DNA of 64,000 nt from Panulirus ornatus (GCF_036320965.1 NC_092225.1:39512186-39576185), one strand, 5' to 3'. Positions 20,036 through 44,197 are shown, counted from the first letter of the stretch. A program made the numbers and translations. Notes: generated by a model not told the origin, from the sequence alone.

Positions 20036-21699
20036 TATACTCAACAAACTTATACCTCTGTAATTTGAGCACTCACTCTTATCCCCTTTTGCCTTTGAAC
20101 AATGGCACTATGCACGCATTCCGCCAATCCTCAGTCACCTTACCATGAGTCATACATACATAATCTTACCAACCACTCAATAATACAGTCACCCCCTTTT
20201 TTAATAAATTCCACCGCAATACCTTCCAAACCTGCTGCCTTGCCGGCTTTCATCTTCCGCAAAGCTTTTACTACCTCTTCTCTGTTTACTAAATCATTTT
20301 CCCTAACCCTCTCACTTTGCACACCACAGCGACCAAAACACCCTATATCTGCCACTTCATCATCAAACACATTCAAAAAACCTTCAAAATACTCACTCCA
20401 TCTCCTTCTCACATCACCACTACTTGTTATCACCTCCCCATTTGCGCCCTTCACTGAAGTTCCCATTTGCTCCCTTGTCTTACGCACTATATTTACCTCC
20501 TTCCAGAACATATTTTTATTCTCCCTAAAATTTAATGATACTCTCTCACCCCAACTCTCATTTGCCCTCTTTTTCATCTCTTGCAAATTTCTCTTGACCT
20601 CCTGTCTCTTTCTTTTGAACATCTCCGACTCAGTTGCATTTTTCCCCTGCAAAAATCGTCCAAATGCCTCTCTCTTCTCTTTCACTAATAATCTTACTTC
20701 TTCATCCCACCACTCACAACCCTTTCTAATCAACTCACCTTCCACTCTTCTCATGCTACAAGCATCTTTTACGCAATCCATCAATGATTCCCTAAATACA
20801 TCCCATTCCTCCCACACTCCCCTTACTTCCATTGTTTTCACCTTTTTCCATTCTGTACTCAGTCACTCCTGGTACTTCCTCACACAAGTCTCCTTCCCAA
20901 GCTCACTTACTCTCACCACCCTCTTCACCCCAACATTCACTCTTCTTTTCTGAAAACCCATACAAATCTTCGCCTTAGCCTCCACAAGATAATGATCAGA
21001 CATCCCTCCAGTTGCACCTCTCAGCACATTAACATCGAAAAGTCTCTCTTTCGCGCGCCTGTCAATTAACACGTAATCCAATAACGCTCTCTGGCCATCT
21101 CTCCTACTTACATACGTATACTTATGTATATCTCGCTTTTTAAACCAGGTATTCCCAATCACCAAACCTTTTTCAGCACATAAATCTACAAACTCTTCAC
21201 CATTTCCATTTACAACACTGAACGCCCCATGTATACCAATTATTCCCTCAACTGCCAAATTACTCACCTTTGCATTCAAATCACCCATCACTATAACCCG
21301 GTCTCGTGCATCAAAACCACTAACACACTCAATCAGCTGCTCCCAAAACACTTGCCTCTCATGATCTTTCTTCTCATGCCCAGGTGCATATGCACCAATA
21401 ATCACCCATCTCTCTCCATCAACTTTAAGTTTTACACATATTAATCGAGAATTTACTTTCTTACACTCTATCACATACTCCCACAACTCCTGTTTCAGGA
21501 GTACTGCTACGCCTTCACTTGCTCTTGTCCTTTCACTAACCCAGGACTTTACTCCCCAGACATTCCCAAACCACTCTTCCCCTTTACCCTTGAGCTTCGT
21601 TTCACTCAGAGCCAAAACATCCAGGTTCCTTTCCTCAAACACACTACCTATCTCTCCTTTCTTCACATCTTGGTTACATCCACACACATTTAGACACAT
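20036..21699 (-). mobile_element. Inverted 5' part of a twin-primed LINE (endonuclease and linker)
   Basis: Minus-strand segment from the ORF start to just before the RT fingers. At about 21,699 the frame begins MCLNVCGCNQ, followed by [29 protein letters not shown] and GGMSDHYLVEAKAKI. A second frame (about 20,841-20,140) covers the linker to [13 protein letters not shown] stop (TCACTC, minus TGA near 20,863) separates the frames. A five-base loss shifts [10 protein letters not shown] to RLCMYDSW. It ends at ACAGAGGTATAAGTTTGTTG, exactly where the plus-strand part at 21,700 begins. It shares unusual mutations with 28,207-29,706. Confidence 0.9.
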
Positions 21700-23170
21700 C
21701 AGTATTCCTGGTAAATTATATGGGAAGGTATTGATTGAGAGGGTTAAGGCATGTACAGAGCATCAGATTGGGGAAGAGCAGTGTGGTTTCAGAAGTGGTA
21801 GAGGATGTGTGGATCAGGTGTTTGCTTTGAAGAATGTATGTGAGAAATACTTAGAAAAGCAAATGGATTTGTATGTAGCATTTATGGATCTGGAGAAGGC
21901 ATATGATAGAGTTGATAGAGATGCTCTGTGGAAGGTATTAAGAATATATGGTGTGGGAGGAAAGCCGTTTGAAGCAGTGAAAAGTTTTTATCGAGGATGT
22001 AAGGCATGTGTACGTGTAGGAAGAGAGGAAAGTGATTGGTTCTCAGTGAATGTAGGTTTCCGGCAGGGGTGTGTGATGTCTCCATGGTTGTGTAATTTGT
22101 TTATGGATGGGGTTGTTAGGGAGGTAAATGCAAGAGTTTTGGAAAGAGGGGCAAGTATGAAGTCTGTTCGGGATGAGAGAGCTTGGGAAGTGAGTCAGTT
22201 GTTGTTCGCTGACGATACAGCGCTGGTGGCTGATTGATGTGAGAAACTGCAGAAGCTGGTGACTGAGTTTGGTAAAGTCTGTGGAAGAAGAAAGTTAAGA
22301 GTAAATGTGAATAAGAGCAAGGTAATTAGGTACAGTAGGGTTGAGGGTCAAGTCAATTGGGAGGTAAGTTTGAATGGAGAAAAACTGGAGGAAGTGAAGT
22401 GTTTTAGATATCTGTGAGTGGATCTGGCAGCGGATGGAACCATGGAAGCGGAAGTGGATCATAGTGTGGGGGAGGAGGCGAAAATTCTGGGGGCCTTGAA
22501 GAATGTGTGGAAGTCGAGAACATTATCTCGGAAAGAAAAATGGGTATGTTTGAAGGAATAGTGGTTCCAACAATGTTGTATGGTTGCGAGGCGTGGGCTA
22601 TGGATAGAGTTGTGCGCAGGAGGATGGATGTGCTGGAAATGAGATGTTTGAGGACAATGTGTGGTGTGAGGTGGTTTGATCGAGTGAGTAACGTAAGGAT
22701 AAGAGAGATGTGTGGAAATAAAAAGAGCGTGGTTGAGAGAGCAGAAGAGGGTGTTTTGAAGTGGTTTGGGCACATGGAGAGGATGAGTGAGGAAAGATTG
22801 ACCAAGAGGATATATGTGTCGGAGGTGGAGGGAACAAGGAGAAGAGGGAGACCAAATTGGAGGTGGAAAGATGGAGTGAAAAAGATTTTCTGTGATCGGG
22901 GCCTGAACATGCAGGAGGGTGAAAGGAGGGCAAGGAATAGAGTGAATTGGAGCGATGTGGTATACCGGGGTTGACGTGCTGTCAGTGGATTGAATCAAGG
23001 CATGTGAAGCGTCTGGGGTAAGCCATGGAAAGCTGTGTAGGTATGTATATTTGCGTGTGTGGACGTATGAATATACATGTGTATGGGGGGGGTCGGGCCA
23101 TTTCTTTCGTCTGTTTCCTTGCGCTACCTCGCAAACGCGGGAGACAGCGACAAAGTATAATAAAAAATAT
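21700..23170 (+). mobile_element. 3' part of the twin-primed LINE (RT and C-terminus, 3' UTR)
   Basis: Plus-strand RT from [10 protein letters not shown] onward, the direct continuation of the inverted segment. RT motif A (21,868-21,920) and FADD (22,207-22,220) are present. Breaks: TGA at 22,235, TGA at 22,415, and a one-base deletion near 22,537 (GGAAAGAAAAATGGG). The terminal stop is at about 22,972, with a short 3' UTR to about 23,170. Apparent coding upstream of 21,700 on this strand is antisense to the inverted part and not real. Confidence 0.9.
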
Positions 23171-23176
23171 AAAATA

Positions 23177-23261
<85 letters not shown>
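23171..23261. repeat. (TA)n microsatellite
   Basis: TA tract with one ATAC variant between LINE end and SINE start, in the same position as the tract at 15,957-16,020. Confidence 0.96.
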
Positions 23262-23264
<3 letters not shown>

Positions 23265-23526
23265 GGGGATAGGGAATTAAGAATACTTCCCACGTATTCC
23301 CTGCGTGTCGTAGAAGGCGACTAAAAGGGGAGGGAGCGGGGGCTGGAAATCCTCCCCTCTCATTTATTTTTTTTCTTTTTTTTTTCCCAAAAGAAGGAAC
23401 AGAGAATTGGGCCAGGTGAGGGTATTCCCTCAAAGGCCCAATCCTCTGTTCTTAATGCTACCTCGCTAACGCGGGAAATGGCGAATAGTTTAAAAGAAAA
23501 AAAGATATATATATATATATATATAT
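23262..23526 (+). mobile_element. SINE-like element plus a short TA tail
   Basis: Plus-orientation SINE (23,262-23,506) starting ACCTGGGGATAGGG, with the CTCTCATTTATTTTTTTTC variant and an A-rich end. A 20-bp TA tract follows, then a truncated LINE. Confidence 0.9.
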
Positions 23527-24569
23527 GTAAGGGAGGTAAATGCAAGAGTCCTGGAAAGAGGGGCAAGTATGAAGTCTGTTGGGGATGAGAGAGCTTGGGA
23601 AGTGAGTCAGTTGTTGTTCGCTGATGATACAGCGCTGGTGGCTGATTCATGTGAGAAACTGCAGAAGCTGGTGACTGAGTTTGGTAAAGTGTGTGGAAGA
23701 AGAAAGTTGAGAGTAAATGTGAATAAGAGCAAGGTTATTAGGTACAGTAGGGGTGAGGGTCAAGTCAATTGGGAGGTGAGTTTGAATGGAGAAAAACTGG
23801 AGGAAGTGAAGTGTTTTAGATATCTGGGAGTGGATCTGTCAGCGGATGGAACCATGGAAGCGGAAGTGGATCATAGGGTGGGGGAGGGGGCGAAAATTTT
23901 GGGAGCCTTGAAAAATGTGTGGAAGTCGAGAACATTATCTCGGAAAGCAAAAATGGGTATGTTTGAGGGAATAGTGGTTCCAACAATGTTGTATGGTTGC
24001 GAGGCGTGGGCTATGGATAGAGATGTGCGCAGGAGGATGGATGTGCTGGAAATGAGATGTTTGAGGACAATGTGTGGTGTGAGGTGGTGTGATCGAGTAA
24101 GTAACGTAAGGGTAAGAGAGATGTGTGGAAATAAAAAGAGCGTGGTTGAGAGAGCAGAAGAGGGTGTTTTGAAATGGTTTGGGCACATGGAGAGAATGAG
24201 TGAGGAGAGATTGACCAAGAGGATATATGTGTCGGAGGTGGAGGGAACGAGGAGAAGAGGGAGACCAAATTGGAGGTGGAAAGATGGAGTAAAAAGGATT
24301 TTGTGTGATCGGGGCCTGAACATGCAGGAGGGTGAGGGGAGGGCAAGAAATAGAGTGAATTGGAGTCATGTGGTATACAGGGGTTGACGTGCTGTCAGTG
24401 GATTGAAGCAAGGCATGTGAAGCGTCTGGGGTGAACCATGGAAAGCTGTGTAGGTATGTATATTTGCGTGTGTGGACGTGTGTATGTACATGTGTATGGG
24501 GGGGTGTGGCCATTTCTTTCGTCTGTTTCCTTGTGCTACCTCGCAAACGCGGGAGACAGCGACAAAGTA

Positions 24570-24579
<10 letters not shown>
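23527..24579 (+). mobile_element. RTE-like LINE, 3' third, open frame
   Basis: Plus-strand fragment beginning at [11 protein letters not shown] codons beside TATATG. The frame is open from there to TGA at 24,385 and includes motif [12 protein letters not shown] and the full C-terminal domain. It cannot make a functional RT because fingers and motifs A/B are missing. Markers [15 protein letters not shown] and SHVVYRG are shared with 33,097-34,143 and with the minus copy at 12,431-13,672, defining a subfamily. Short 3' UTR, A-run at 24,570. Confidence 0.9.
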
Positions 24580-28206
<3,627 letters not shown>

Positions 28207-29706
28207 TTACAAACTTATACCTCTGTAATTTGAGCACTCACTCTTATCCCCTTTTGCCTTTGAACAATGGCACTATGCACGCATTCCGCCAATCCTCAGT
28301 CACCTCACCATGAGTCATACATACATAACCTTACCAACCACTCAATAATACAGTCACCCCCTTTTTCAATAAATTCCACCGCAATACCTTCCAAACCTGC
28401 TGCCTTGCCGGCTTTCATCTTCCGCAAAGCTTTTACTACCTCTTCTCTGTTTACTAAATCATTTTCCCTAACCCTCTCACTTTGCACACCACAGCGACCA
28501 AAACACCCTATATCTGCCACTCCATCATCAAACACATTCAAAAAACCTTCAAAATACTCACTCCATCTCCTTCTCACATCACCACTACTTGTTATCACCT
28601 CCCCATTTGCGCCCTTCACTGAAGTTCCCATTTGCTCCCTTGTCTTACGCACTATATTTACCTCCTTCCAGAACATATTTTTATTCTCCCTAAAATTTAA
28701 TGATACTCTCTCACCCCAACTCTCATTTGCCCTCTTTTTCACCTCTTGCAAATTTCTCTTGACCTCCTGTCTCTTTCTTTTGAACATCTCCGACTCAGTT
28801 GCATTTTTCCCCTGCAAAAATCGTCCAAATGCCTCTCTCTTCTCTTTCACTAATAATCTTACCTTCTTCATCCCACCACTCACAACCCTTTCTAATCAAC
28901 TCACCTCCCACTCTTCTCATGCCACAAGCATCTTTTACGCAATCCATCAATGATTCCCTAAATACATCCCATTCCTCCCACACTCCCCTTACTTCCATTG
29001 TTTTCACCTTTTTCCATTCTGTACTCAGTCACTCCTGGTACTTCCTCACACAAGTCTCCTTCCCAAGCTCACTTACTCTCACCACCCTCTTCACCCCAAC
29101 ATTCACTCTTCTTTTCTGAAAACCCATACAAATCTTCACCTTAGCCTCCACAAGATAATGATCAGACATCCCTCCAGTTGCACCTCTCAGCACATTAACA
29201 TCGAAAAGTCTCTCTTTCGCGCGCCTGTCAATTAACACGTAATCCAATAACGCTCTCTGGCCATCTCTCCTACTTACATACGTATACTTATGTATATCTC
29301 TCGTTTTAAACCAGGTATTCCCAATCACCAGACCTTTTTCAGCACATAAATCTACAAACTCTTCACCATTTCCATTTACAACACTGAACGCCCCATGTAT
29401 ACCAATTATTCCCTCAACTGCCAAATTACTCACCTTTGCATTCAAATCACCCATCACTATAACCCGGTCTCGTGCATCAAAACCACTGACACACTCAATC
29501 AGCTGCTCCCAAAACACTTGCCTCTCATGATCTTTCTTCTCATGCCCAGGTGCATATGCACCAATAATCACCCATCTCTCTCCATCAACTTTAAGTTTTA
29601 CACATATTAATCGAGAATTTACGTTCTTACATTCTATCACATACTCCCACAACTCCTGTTTCAGGAGTACTGCTACGCCTTCACTTGCTCTTGTCCTTTC
29701 ACTAAC
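28207..29706 (-). mobile_element. RTE-like LINE 5' fragment, sibling of 20,036-21,699
   Basis: Minus-strand endonuclease and linker region. It starts (right end) in the SERTRASEGVAVLLKQ region at 29,706 and ends at ACAGAGGTATAAGTTTGT on the left. It shares with 20,036-21,699 the five-base deletion giving CMYDSW, the extra T in CCCCTTTTGCC, and the GLEGIAV, KNMFWKEVNIV and ATESEMFKRK variants, plus almost the same left breakpoint. A further one-base insertion near 28,860 breaks the linker frame. Confidence 0.9.
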
Positions 29707-29715
29707 TTTTGTATG

Positions 29716-29746
<31 letters not shown>

Positions 29747-29808
29747 GTGCGTATGTATGTGTATGTGTGTGTATGTGTATATGTATATATATATGTATAT
29801 GTATATTA
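29707..29808. repeat. TATG/TGTG-rich low-complexity tract
   Basis: Mixed TATATG, TGTGTG and TATATA repeats of about 100 bp, unlike the pure TA arrays. It resembles the low-complexity tail of long-type LINE 3' UTRs, but no certain LINE sequence is present. Confidence 0.85.
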
Positions 29809-31409
<1,601 letters not shown>

Positions 31410-34354
31410 AACAACAGGAGTTGTGGGAGTATGTGATAGAATGTAAGAAAGTAAATTCTCGATTAATATTGGTAAAATTGAAAGTTGATGGAGAGAGGTG
31501 GGTGATTATTGGTGCATATGCACCTGGGCATGAGAAGAAAGATCATGAGAGGCAAGTGTTTTGGGAGCAGCTAAATGAGTGTGTTAGCGGTTTTGATGCA
31601 CGAGACCGGGTTATAGTGATGGGTGATTTGAATGCAAAGGTGAGTAATGTGGCAGTTGAGGGAATAATTGGTATGCATGGGGTGTTCAGTGTTGTAAATG
31701 GAAATGGTGAAGAGCTTGTAGATTTATGTGCTGAAAAAGGACTGATGATTGGGAATACCTGGTTTAAAAAGCGAGATATACATAAGTATACTTATGTAAG
31801 TAGGAGAGATGGCCAGAGAGCGTTATTGGATTACGTGTTAATTGACAGGCGTGCGAAAGAGAGACTTTTGGATGTTAATGTGCTGAGAGGTGCAACTGGA
31901 GGGATGTCTGATCATTATCTTGTGGAGGCTAAGGTGAAGATTAGTGTGGGTTTTCAGAAAAGAGGAGTGAATGTTGGGGTGAAGAAGGTGGTGAGAGTAA
32001 GTGAGCTTGGGAAGGAGACCTGTGTGGGGAAGTACCAGGAGAGACTGTGTACAGAATGGAAAAAGGTGAGAACAATGGAAGTAAGGGGAGTGGGGGAGGA
32101 ATGGGATGTATTTAGGGAATCAGTGATGGATTGCGCAAAAGATGCTTGTGGCATGAGAAGAGTGGGAGGTGGGCTGTTTAGAAAGGGTAGTGAGTGGTGG
32201 GATGAAGAAGTAAGAGTATTAGTGAAAGAGAAGAGAGAGGCATTTGGACGATTTTTGCAGGGAAAAAATGCAATTGAGTGGGAGAAGTATAAAAGAAAGA
32301 GACAGGAGGTCAAGGGAAAGGTGCAAGAGGTGAAAAAAAGGGCAAATGAGAGTTGGGGTGAGAGACTATCAGTAAATTTTAGGGAGAATAAAAAGATGTT
32401 CTGGAAGGAGGTAAATAGGGTGCGTAAGACAAGGGAGCAAATGGGAACTTCAGTGAAGGGCGTAAATGGGGAGGTGATAAGAAGTAGCGGTGATGTGAGA
32501 AGGAGATGGAATGAGTATTTTGAAGGTTTGTTGAATGTGTCTGAAGACAGAGTGGCAGATATAGGGTGTTTTGGTCGAGGTGGTGTGCAAAGTGAGAGGG
32601 TTAGGGAAAATGATTTGGTAAACAGAGAAGAGGTAGTAAAAGCTTTGTGGAAGATGAAAGCCGGCAAGGCAGCAGGTTTGGATGGTATTGCAGTGTAATT
32701 TATTAAAAAAGGGGGTGACTGTATTGTTGACTGGTTGGTAAGGTTATGTAATGTATGTATGACTCATGGTGAGGTGCCTGAGGATTGGCGGAATGCGTGC
32801 ATAGTGCCATTGTACAAAGGCAAAGGGGATAAGAGTGAGTGCTCAAATTACAGAGGTATAAGTTTGTTGAGTATTCCTGGTAAATTATATGGGAGGGTAT
32901 TGATTGAGAGGGTAAAGGCATGTACAGAGCATCAGATTGGGGAAGAGCAGTGCGGTTTCAGAAGTGGTAGAGGATGTGTGGATTAGGTGTTTGCTTTGAA
33001 GAATGTATGTGAGAAATACTTAGAAAAGCAAATGGATTTGTATGTAGCATTTATGGATCTGGAGAAGGCATATGATAGAGTTGATAGAGATGCTCTGTGG
33101 AAGGTATTAAGAATATATGGTGTGGGAGGCAAGTTGTTAGAAGCAGTGAAAGTTTTTATCGAGGATGTAAGGCATTTGTACGTGTAGGAAGAGAGGAAAG
33201 TGATTGGTTCTCAGTGAATGTAGGTTTGCGGCAGGGGTGTGTGATGTCTCCATGGTTGTTTAATTTGTTTATGGATGGGGTTGTAAGGGAGGTAAATGCA
33301 AGAGTCCTGGAAAGAGGGGCAAGTATGAAGTCTGTTGGGGATGAGAGAGCTTGGGAAGTGAGTCAGTTGTTGTTCGCTGATGATACAGCGCTGGTGGCTG
33401 ATTCATGTGAGAAACTGCAGAAGCTGGTGACTGAGTTTGGTAAAGTGTGTGGAAGAAGAAAGTTGAGAGTAAATGTGAATAAGAGCAAGGTTATTAGGTA
33501 CAGTAGGGGTGAGGGTCAAGTCAATTGGGAGGTGAGTTTGAATGGAGAAAAACTGGAGGAAGTGAAGTGTTTTAGATATCTGGGAGTGGATCTGTCAGCG
33601 GATGGAACCATGGAAGCGGAAGTGGATCATAGGGTGGGGGAGGGGGCGAAAATTTTGGGAGCCTTGAAAAATGTGTGGAAGTCGAGAACATTATCTCGGA
33701 AAGCAAAAATGGGTATGTTTGAGGGAATAGTGGTTCCAACAATGTTGTATGGTTGCGAGGCGTGGGCTATGGATAGAGATGTGCGCAGGAGGATGGATGT
33801 GCTGGAAATGAGATGTTTGAGGACAATGTGTGGTGTGAGGTGGTTTGATCGAGTAAGTAACGTAAGGGTAAGAGAGATGTGTGGAAATAAAAAGAGCGTG
33901 GTTGAGAGAGCAGAAGAGGGTGTTTTGAAATGGTTTGGGCACATGGAGAGAATGAGTGAGGAGAGATTGACCAAGAGGATATATGTGTCGGAGGTGGAGG
34001 GAACGAGGAGAAGAGGGAGACCAAATTGGAGGTGGAAAGATGGAGTGAAAAAGATTTTGTGTGATCGGGGCCTGAACATGCAGGAGGGTGAAAGGAGGGC
34101 AAGAAATAGAGTGAATTGGAGTCATGTGGTATACAGGGGTTGACGTGCTGTCAGTGGATTGAAGCAAGGCATGTGAAACGTCTGGGGTAAACCATGGAAA
34201 GCTGTGTAGGTATGTATATTTGCGTGTGTGGACGTGTGTATGTACATGTGTATGGGGGGGGGGGTGTGGCCATCTCTTTCGTCTGTTTCCTTGCGCTACC
34301 TCGCAAACGCGGGAGACAGCGACAAAGTATAAAAAAAAAAAAAAAAAAAAAAAA
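31410..34354 (+). mobile_element. RTE-like LINE, long young-looking copy
   Basis: Plus-strand copy of about 2.9 kb that starts in the endonuclease (QELWEYVIECKK) and ends with a short 3' UTR and long A-run (34,330-34,354). The endonuclease and linker frame is open to TAA at 32,696 (GAA to TAA, GIAVEF). A TAG follows at 32,984 (CAG to TAG, VDQVF). A one-base deletion near 33,150 (GTGAAAGTTTTT) shifts frame. The remaining RT and C-terminus are open to 34,143. Apart from these it is nearly identical to 17,112-20,027. Confidence 0.92.
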
Positions 34355-39596
<5,242 letters not shown>

Positions 39597-39788
39597 AACC
39601 CTCCCCTCCTTGTATTTTAACTTTCTAAAAGGGGAACAGAAGATGGAGTCACGCGGGGAGTGCTCATCCTCCACAAAGGCTCAGACTGGGGTGTCTAACT
39701 GTGTGTAGATGTAACCAAGATGAGAAAAAAGGAGAGATAGATATTATGTTTGAGGAAAGGAAAATGGATGTTTCGGCTCTGTGTGAGT
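39597..39788 (+). mobile_element. RTE-like LINE, 5' UTR and ORF-start fragment
   Basis: Plus-strand piece with CCTCCTTGTATTTTAACTTT, GAGTCACGCGGGGAGTGC and the ORF start through the FEERKMDVSAL codons. It is cut at 39,788. Both ends are internal to the LINE. Confidence 0.83.
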
Positions 39789-39857
39789 TAAATACTTTAT
39801 CTAAGTTAAGTACCTTAAGTACTTAAGTATTTTAAGTACTTTAGCTGAGTTAAAGTA

Positions 39858-40412
39858 ACTAGATCTTTCATTGACAAATCCCTTCATTTAGCAAAGAAAT
39901 CATTTTATAGAGTTGAGCCCAAACCTTCCATTGACAACAAGAATCTTTTAGTTCCCCCATTCAATGATAATTTCACGTTGCTTCCCATGTTATTTAAATC
40001 CTTAAATTTAAATATTGCCTTTAGCAACAATAATACTATAAAGAATATCTTAATCAAGAATTCACCAGAAAATTCTCTTGGATGCATCTATAAAGTGCCT
40101 AGTGGAAACTGTGATAAATTTTATGTTTGTCAGACTGGTAAGGATCTTTCTCTTAGACTTAAACAACATAAATATAGTATAAGAACGGGACAAGAATCAA
40201 GTCCCTTCTTTAATCATGTTAAAAACTATGATCATTGTGTTGACTGGAGCAACGCCATCTCAGTTATCAAATCTAACTCTATCACTAAGAGAAATATCAT
40301 TGAATCTTCTATAATTAAATACACAAATAATTACAATCTTAATATTAGTGATGGTCTATACAATTTAGATAACTTTATTGTTGATAAGATTTGTAAAATG
40401 ATAAGTTTATGA
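39858..40412 (+). pseudogene. PLE C-terminal GIY-YIG endonuclease remnant
   Basis: Open frame of about 180 codons ending at TGA 40,410. It corresponds to the C-terminus of the PLE protein, with RSFIDKSLHLAKKSFYRVEP, NNNTIKNILIKNSPENSLG and GCIYKVPSGNCDKFYVCQTG. The nuclease motif has YVGQTG changed to YVCQTG and the first Cys of CxxC changed to Ser, so it is probably inactive. The end ISDGLYNLDNFIVDKICKM matches the other PLE copy. Confidence 0.85.
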
Positions 40413-40509
40413 ACGCTCGCTGTATGTTTTGGACAATCACATGTTTACCAAATGGCGTCCTAGTTCGTCTTTTCGATGTATATCAACTGACTGTTATATT
40501 TCTCTCTTG

Positions 40510-40557
40510 TGTCTCCCCTGATGATGTGATTGTTACACGAAAGTGCACTTGGGAACT
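40510..40557 (+). ncRNA. Hammerhead-ribozyme-like motif in PLE tail, second copy
   Basis: CTGATGA (40,518-40,524), stem TGTGA with TTACA (one G-U pair), one extra C, GAAA (40,539-40,542), AGTGCACT (40,542-40,549), then T and GGG pairing with upstream CCC. Compared with 8,160-8,207, a G-C pair in stem II has become G-U, so pairing is kept despite a base change. Confidence 0.58.
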
Positions 40558-40623
40558 TTTCGTATTTCATTTTCCCCTTGGACTCATAAGAATATCTTGA
40601 TCACGCTCAAAATTGTGATCCTT

Positions 40624-40630
<7 letters not shown>

Positions 40631-40698
<68 letters not shown>
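40631..40698. repeat. (TA)n microsatellite
   Basis: TA tract with one ATAC variant between PLE 3' end and a reversed LINE tail. Confidence 0.95.
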
Positions 40699-40699
<1 letters not shown>

Positions 40700-40840
40700 T
40701 TATTTCACTTTGTCGCTGTCTCCCACATTAGCGAAGTAGCGCAAGGAGACAGACGAAAGAATGGCCAAACCCACCCACATACACATGCATATATATACAC
40801 GTCCTCACACGCAAATATACATACCTATACATCTCAAAGT
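40699..40840 (-). mobile_element. RTE-like LINE, 3' tail only
   Basis: Minus-strand 3' tail (CACTTTGTCGCTGTCTCCC, GCGCAAGGAGACAGACG, CACGCAAATATACATACC) continuing into the low-complexity part typical of the long-type 3' UTR. No coding sequence remains. Confidence 0.82.

Positions 40841-42555
<1,715 letters not shown>

Positions 42556-42609
<54 letters not shown>
42556..42609. repeat. (TA)n microsatellite
   Basis: Short TA tract ending ACACAC between two LINE 3' ends that face each other. Confidence 0.95.
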
Positions 42610-42614
<5 letters not shown>

Positions 42615-43790
42615 GTAAATAATTCGTACTGGCTGCCTTAATTCATTACCATCGTCACCCCGCCACACATGAAATAAAAAACCCCTCCCCCCTCGTGTGT
42701 GCGAGGTAGCGCTAGGAAAAAACAACAAAGACCACATTCGTTCCCACTCAGTCTCTAGCTGTCATATAATAATGCACCGAAACCACAGCTCTCTTCCCTC
42801 ATCCAGGCCGCACAGAACATTCTATGGTTTACCCCAGACGCTTCACATGCCCTGGTTCAATCCATTGACAGCACGTCGACCCTAGTATACCATATCGTTC
42901 AGATTCACTCTATTACTTGCACGCCTTTCATCCTCCTGCATGTTCAAGCCCTATCACTCAAAATCTTTTTCACTCCATCTTTCCACCTCCAATTTGGTCT
43001 CCCACTTCTCCTCATTCCCTCCATCTCTGCCATATATATCCTCTTGGTCAATCTTTCCTCACTCATTCTCTCCATGTGACCAAACCATTTCAAAACACAC
43101 TCTTCTGCTCTCTCAACCACACTCTTTTCATTACCACAGATCTCTCTTACCCTATTACTACTTACTCGATCAAACCACCTCACATCACATATTGTCCTCA
43201 AACATCTCATTTCCAGCACATCCACCCTCCTCCGCACAATTCTATCTATAGCCTATGCCTCGCAAGTATATAACATTCTTGAAACCACTGTTCCTTCGCA
43301 CATTCCTATTTTTGCGTTCCGTTATAATGTTCCCGACTTCCACACATTCTTCATCGCCCCCAGAACTTTCGCCCCCTCCCCCACCCTATGATTTACTCCC
43401 GCTTCCATGGTTCCATACGCTGCCATATCCACTCACAGGTATCTTAAACACTTCACTTCCTCCAGTTTTTCTCCATTTAAACTTAGCTCCCAACTGACTT
43501 ACCCCTCAACCCTGCTGTACCTAATAACCTTGCTCTTATTCACATTTACTCTCAGCTTTCATCTTTCAGAAACTTTACCAAGCTCAGTCACCAGCTTTTG
43601 CAGTTTCTCACACGAATCAGCCACCAGCGCTGTATCATCAGCGAACAACAACTGACTCACTTCGCAAGCTCTCTCATCCACAACAGACTGCATACTTTCA
43701 CCTCTTTCCAAAACTCTTGTCATTCACTTCCCTAACAACCCAATCCGGAAAGAAATTAAACAATTATGGAGACATCAGACACCTCTGCCG

Positions 43791-43795
<5 letters not shown>
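42610..43795 (-). mobile_element. RTE-like LINE, older long-3'-UTR copy, truncated
   Basis: Minus-strand copy. The 3' UTR has the AGCTAGAGACTGAGTG block (about 42,610-42,880), followed by the C-terminal domain ([13 protein letters not shown] at about 43,060) and RT as far as FADD (about 43,640) and the LRQRCLMSP-like region. It is cut at TTTGCGGCAGAGG by TA repeat. Many stops and frameshifts. Confidence 0.87.

Positions 43796-43883
<88 letters not shown>
43796..43883. repeat. (TA)n microsatellite
   Basis: Pure TA tract between truncated LINE and SINE. Confidence 0.96.
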
Positions 43884-43885
<2 letters not shown>

Positions 43886-44121
43886 TTTCTTCTTTCTTTT
43901 AAACTATTCGCCATTTCCCGCGTTAGCGAGGTAGCGTTAAGAACAGAGGACTGGGCCTTTTTTGGAATATCCTCACCTGGCCCCCTCTGTTCCTTCTTTT
44001 GGAAAATTTAAAAAAAAACGAGAGGGGAGGATTTCCAGCCCCCCGCTCCCTCCCCTTTTAGTCGCCTTCTACGACACGTAGGGAGTACGTGGGAAGTATT
44101 CTTAATCCCCTATCCCCAGGG

Positions 44122-44125
<4 letters not shown>
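43884..44125 (-). mobile_element. SINE-like element, full length
   Basis: Minus-orientation SINE, reversed A-tail CTTTTCTTCTTTC, CGCCATTTCCCGCG, middle block (GGGCCTTTTTTGG variant), ending CTATCCCCAGGGA. About 242 bp. Confidence 0.9.

Positions 44126-44197
<72 letters not shown>

Larger units (their letters stand above)
39789..40630 (+). mobile_element. Penelope-like element, 3' part with GIY-YIG domain
   Basis: PLE fragment. An AAGTA-rich stretch (about 39,795-39,855) leads into the PLE C-terminal frame. The element ends at CCTTTCCAATA (40,630), where TA repeat begins, exactly as in the 5,529-8,284 element. RT is missing. Confidence 0.87.
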
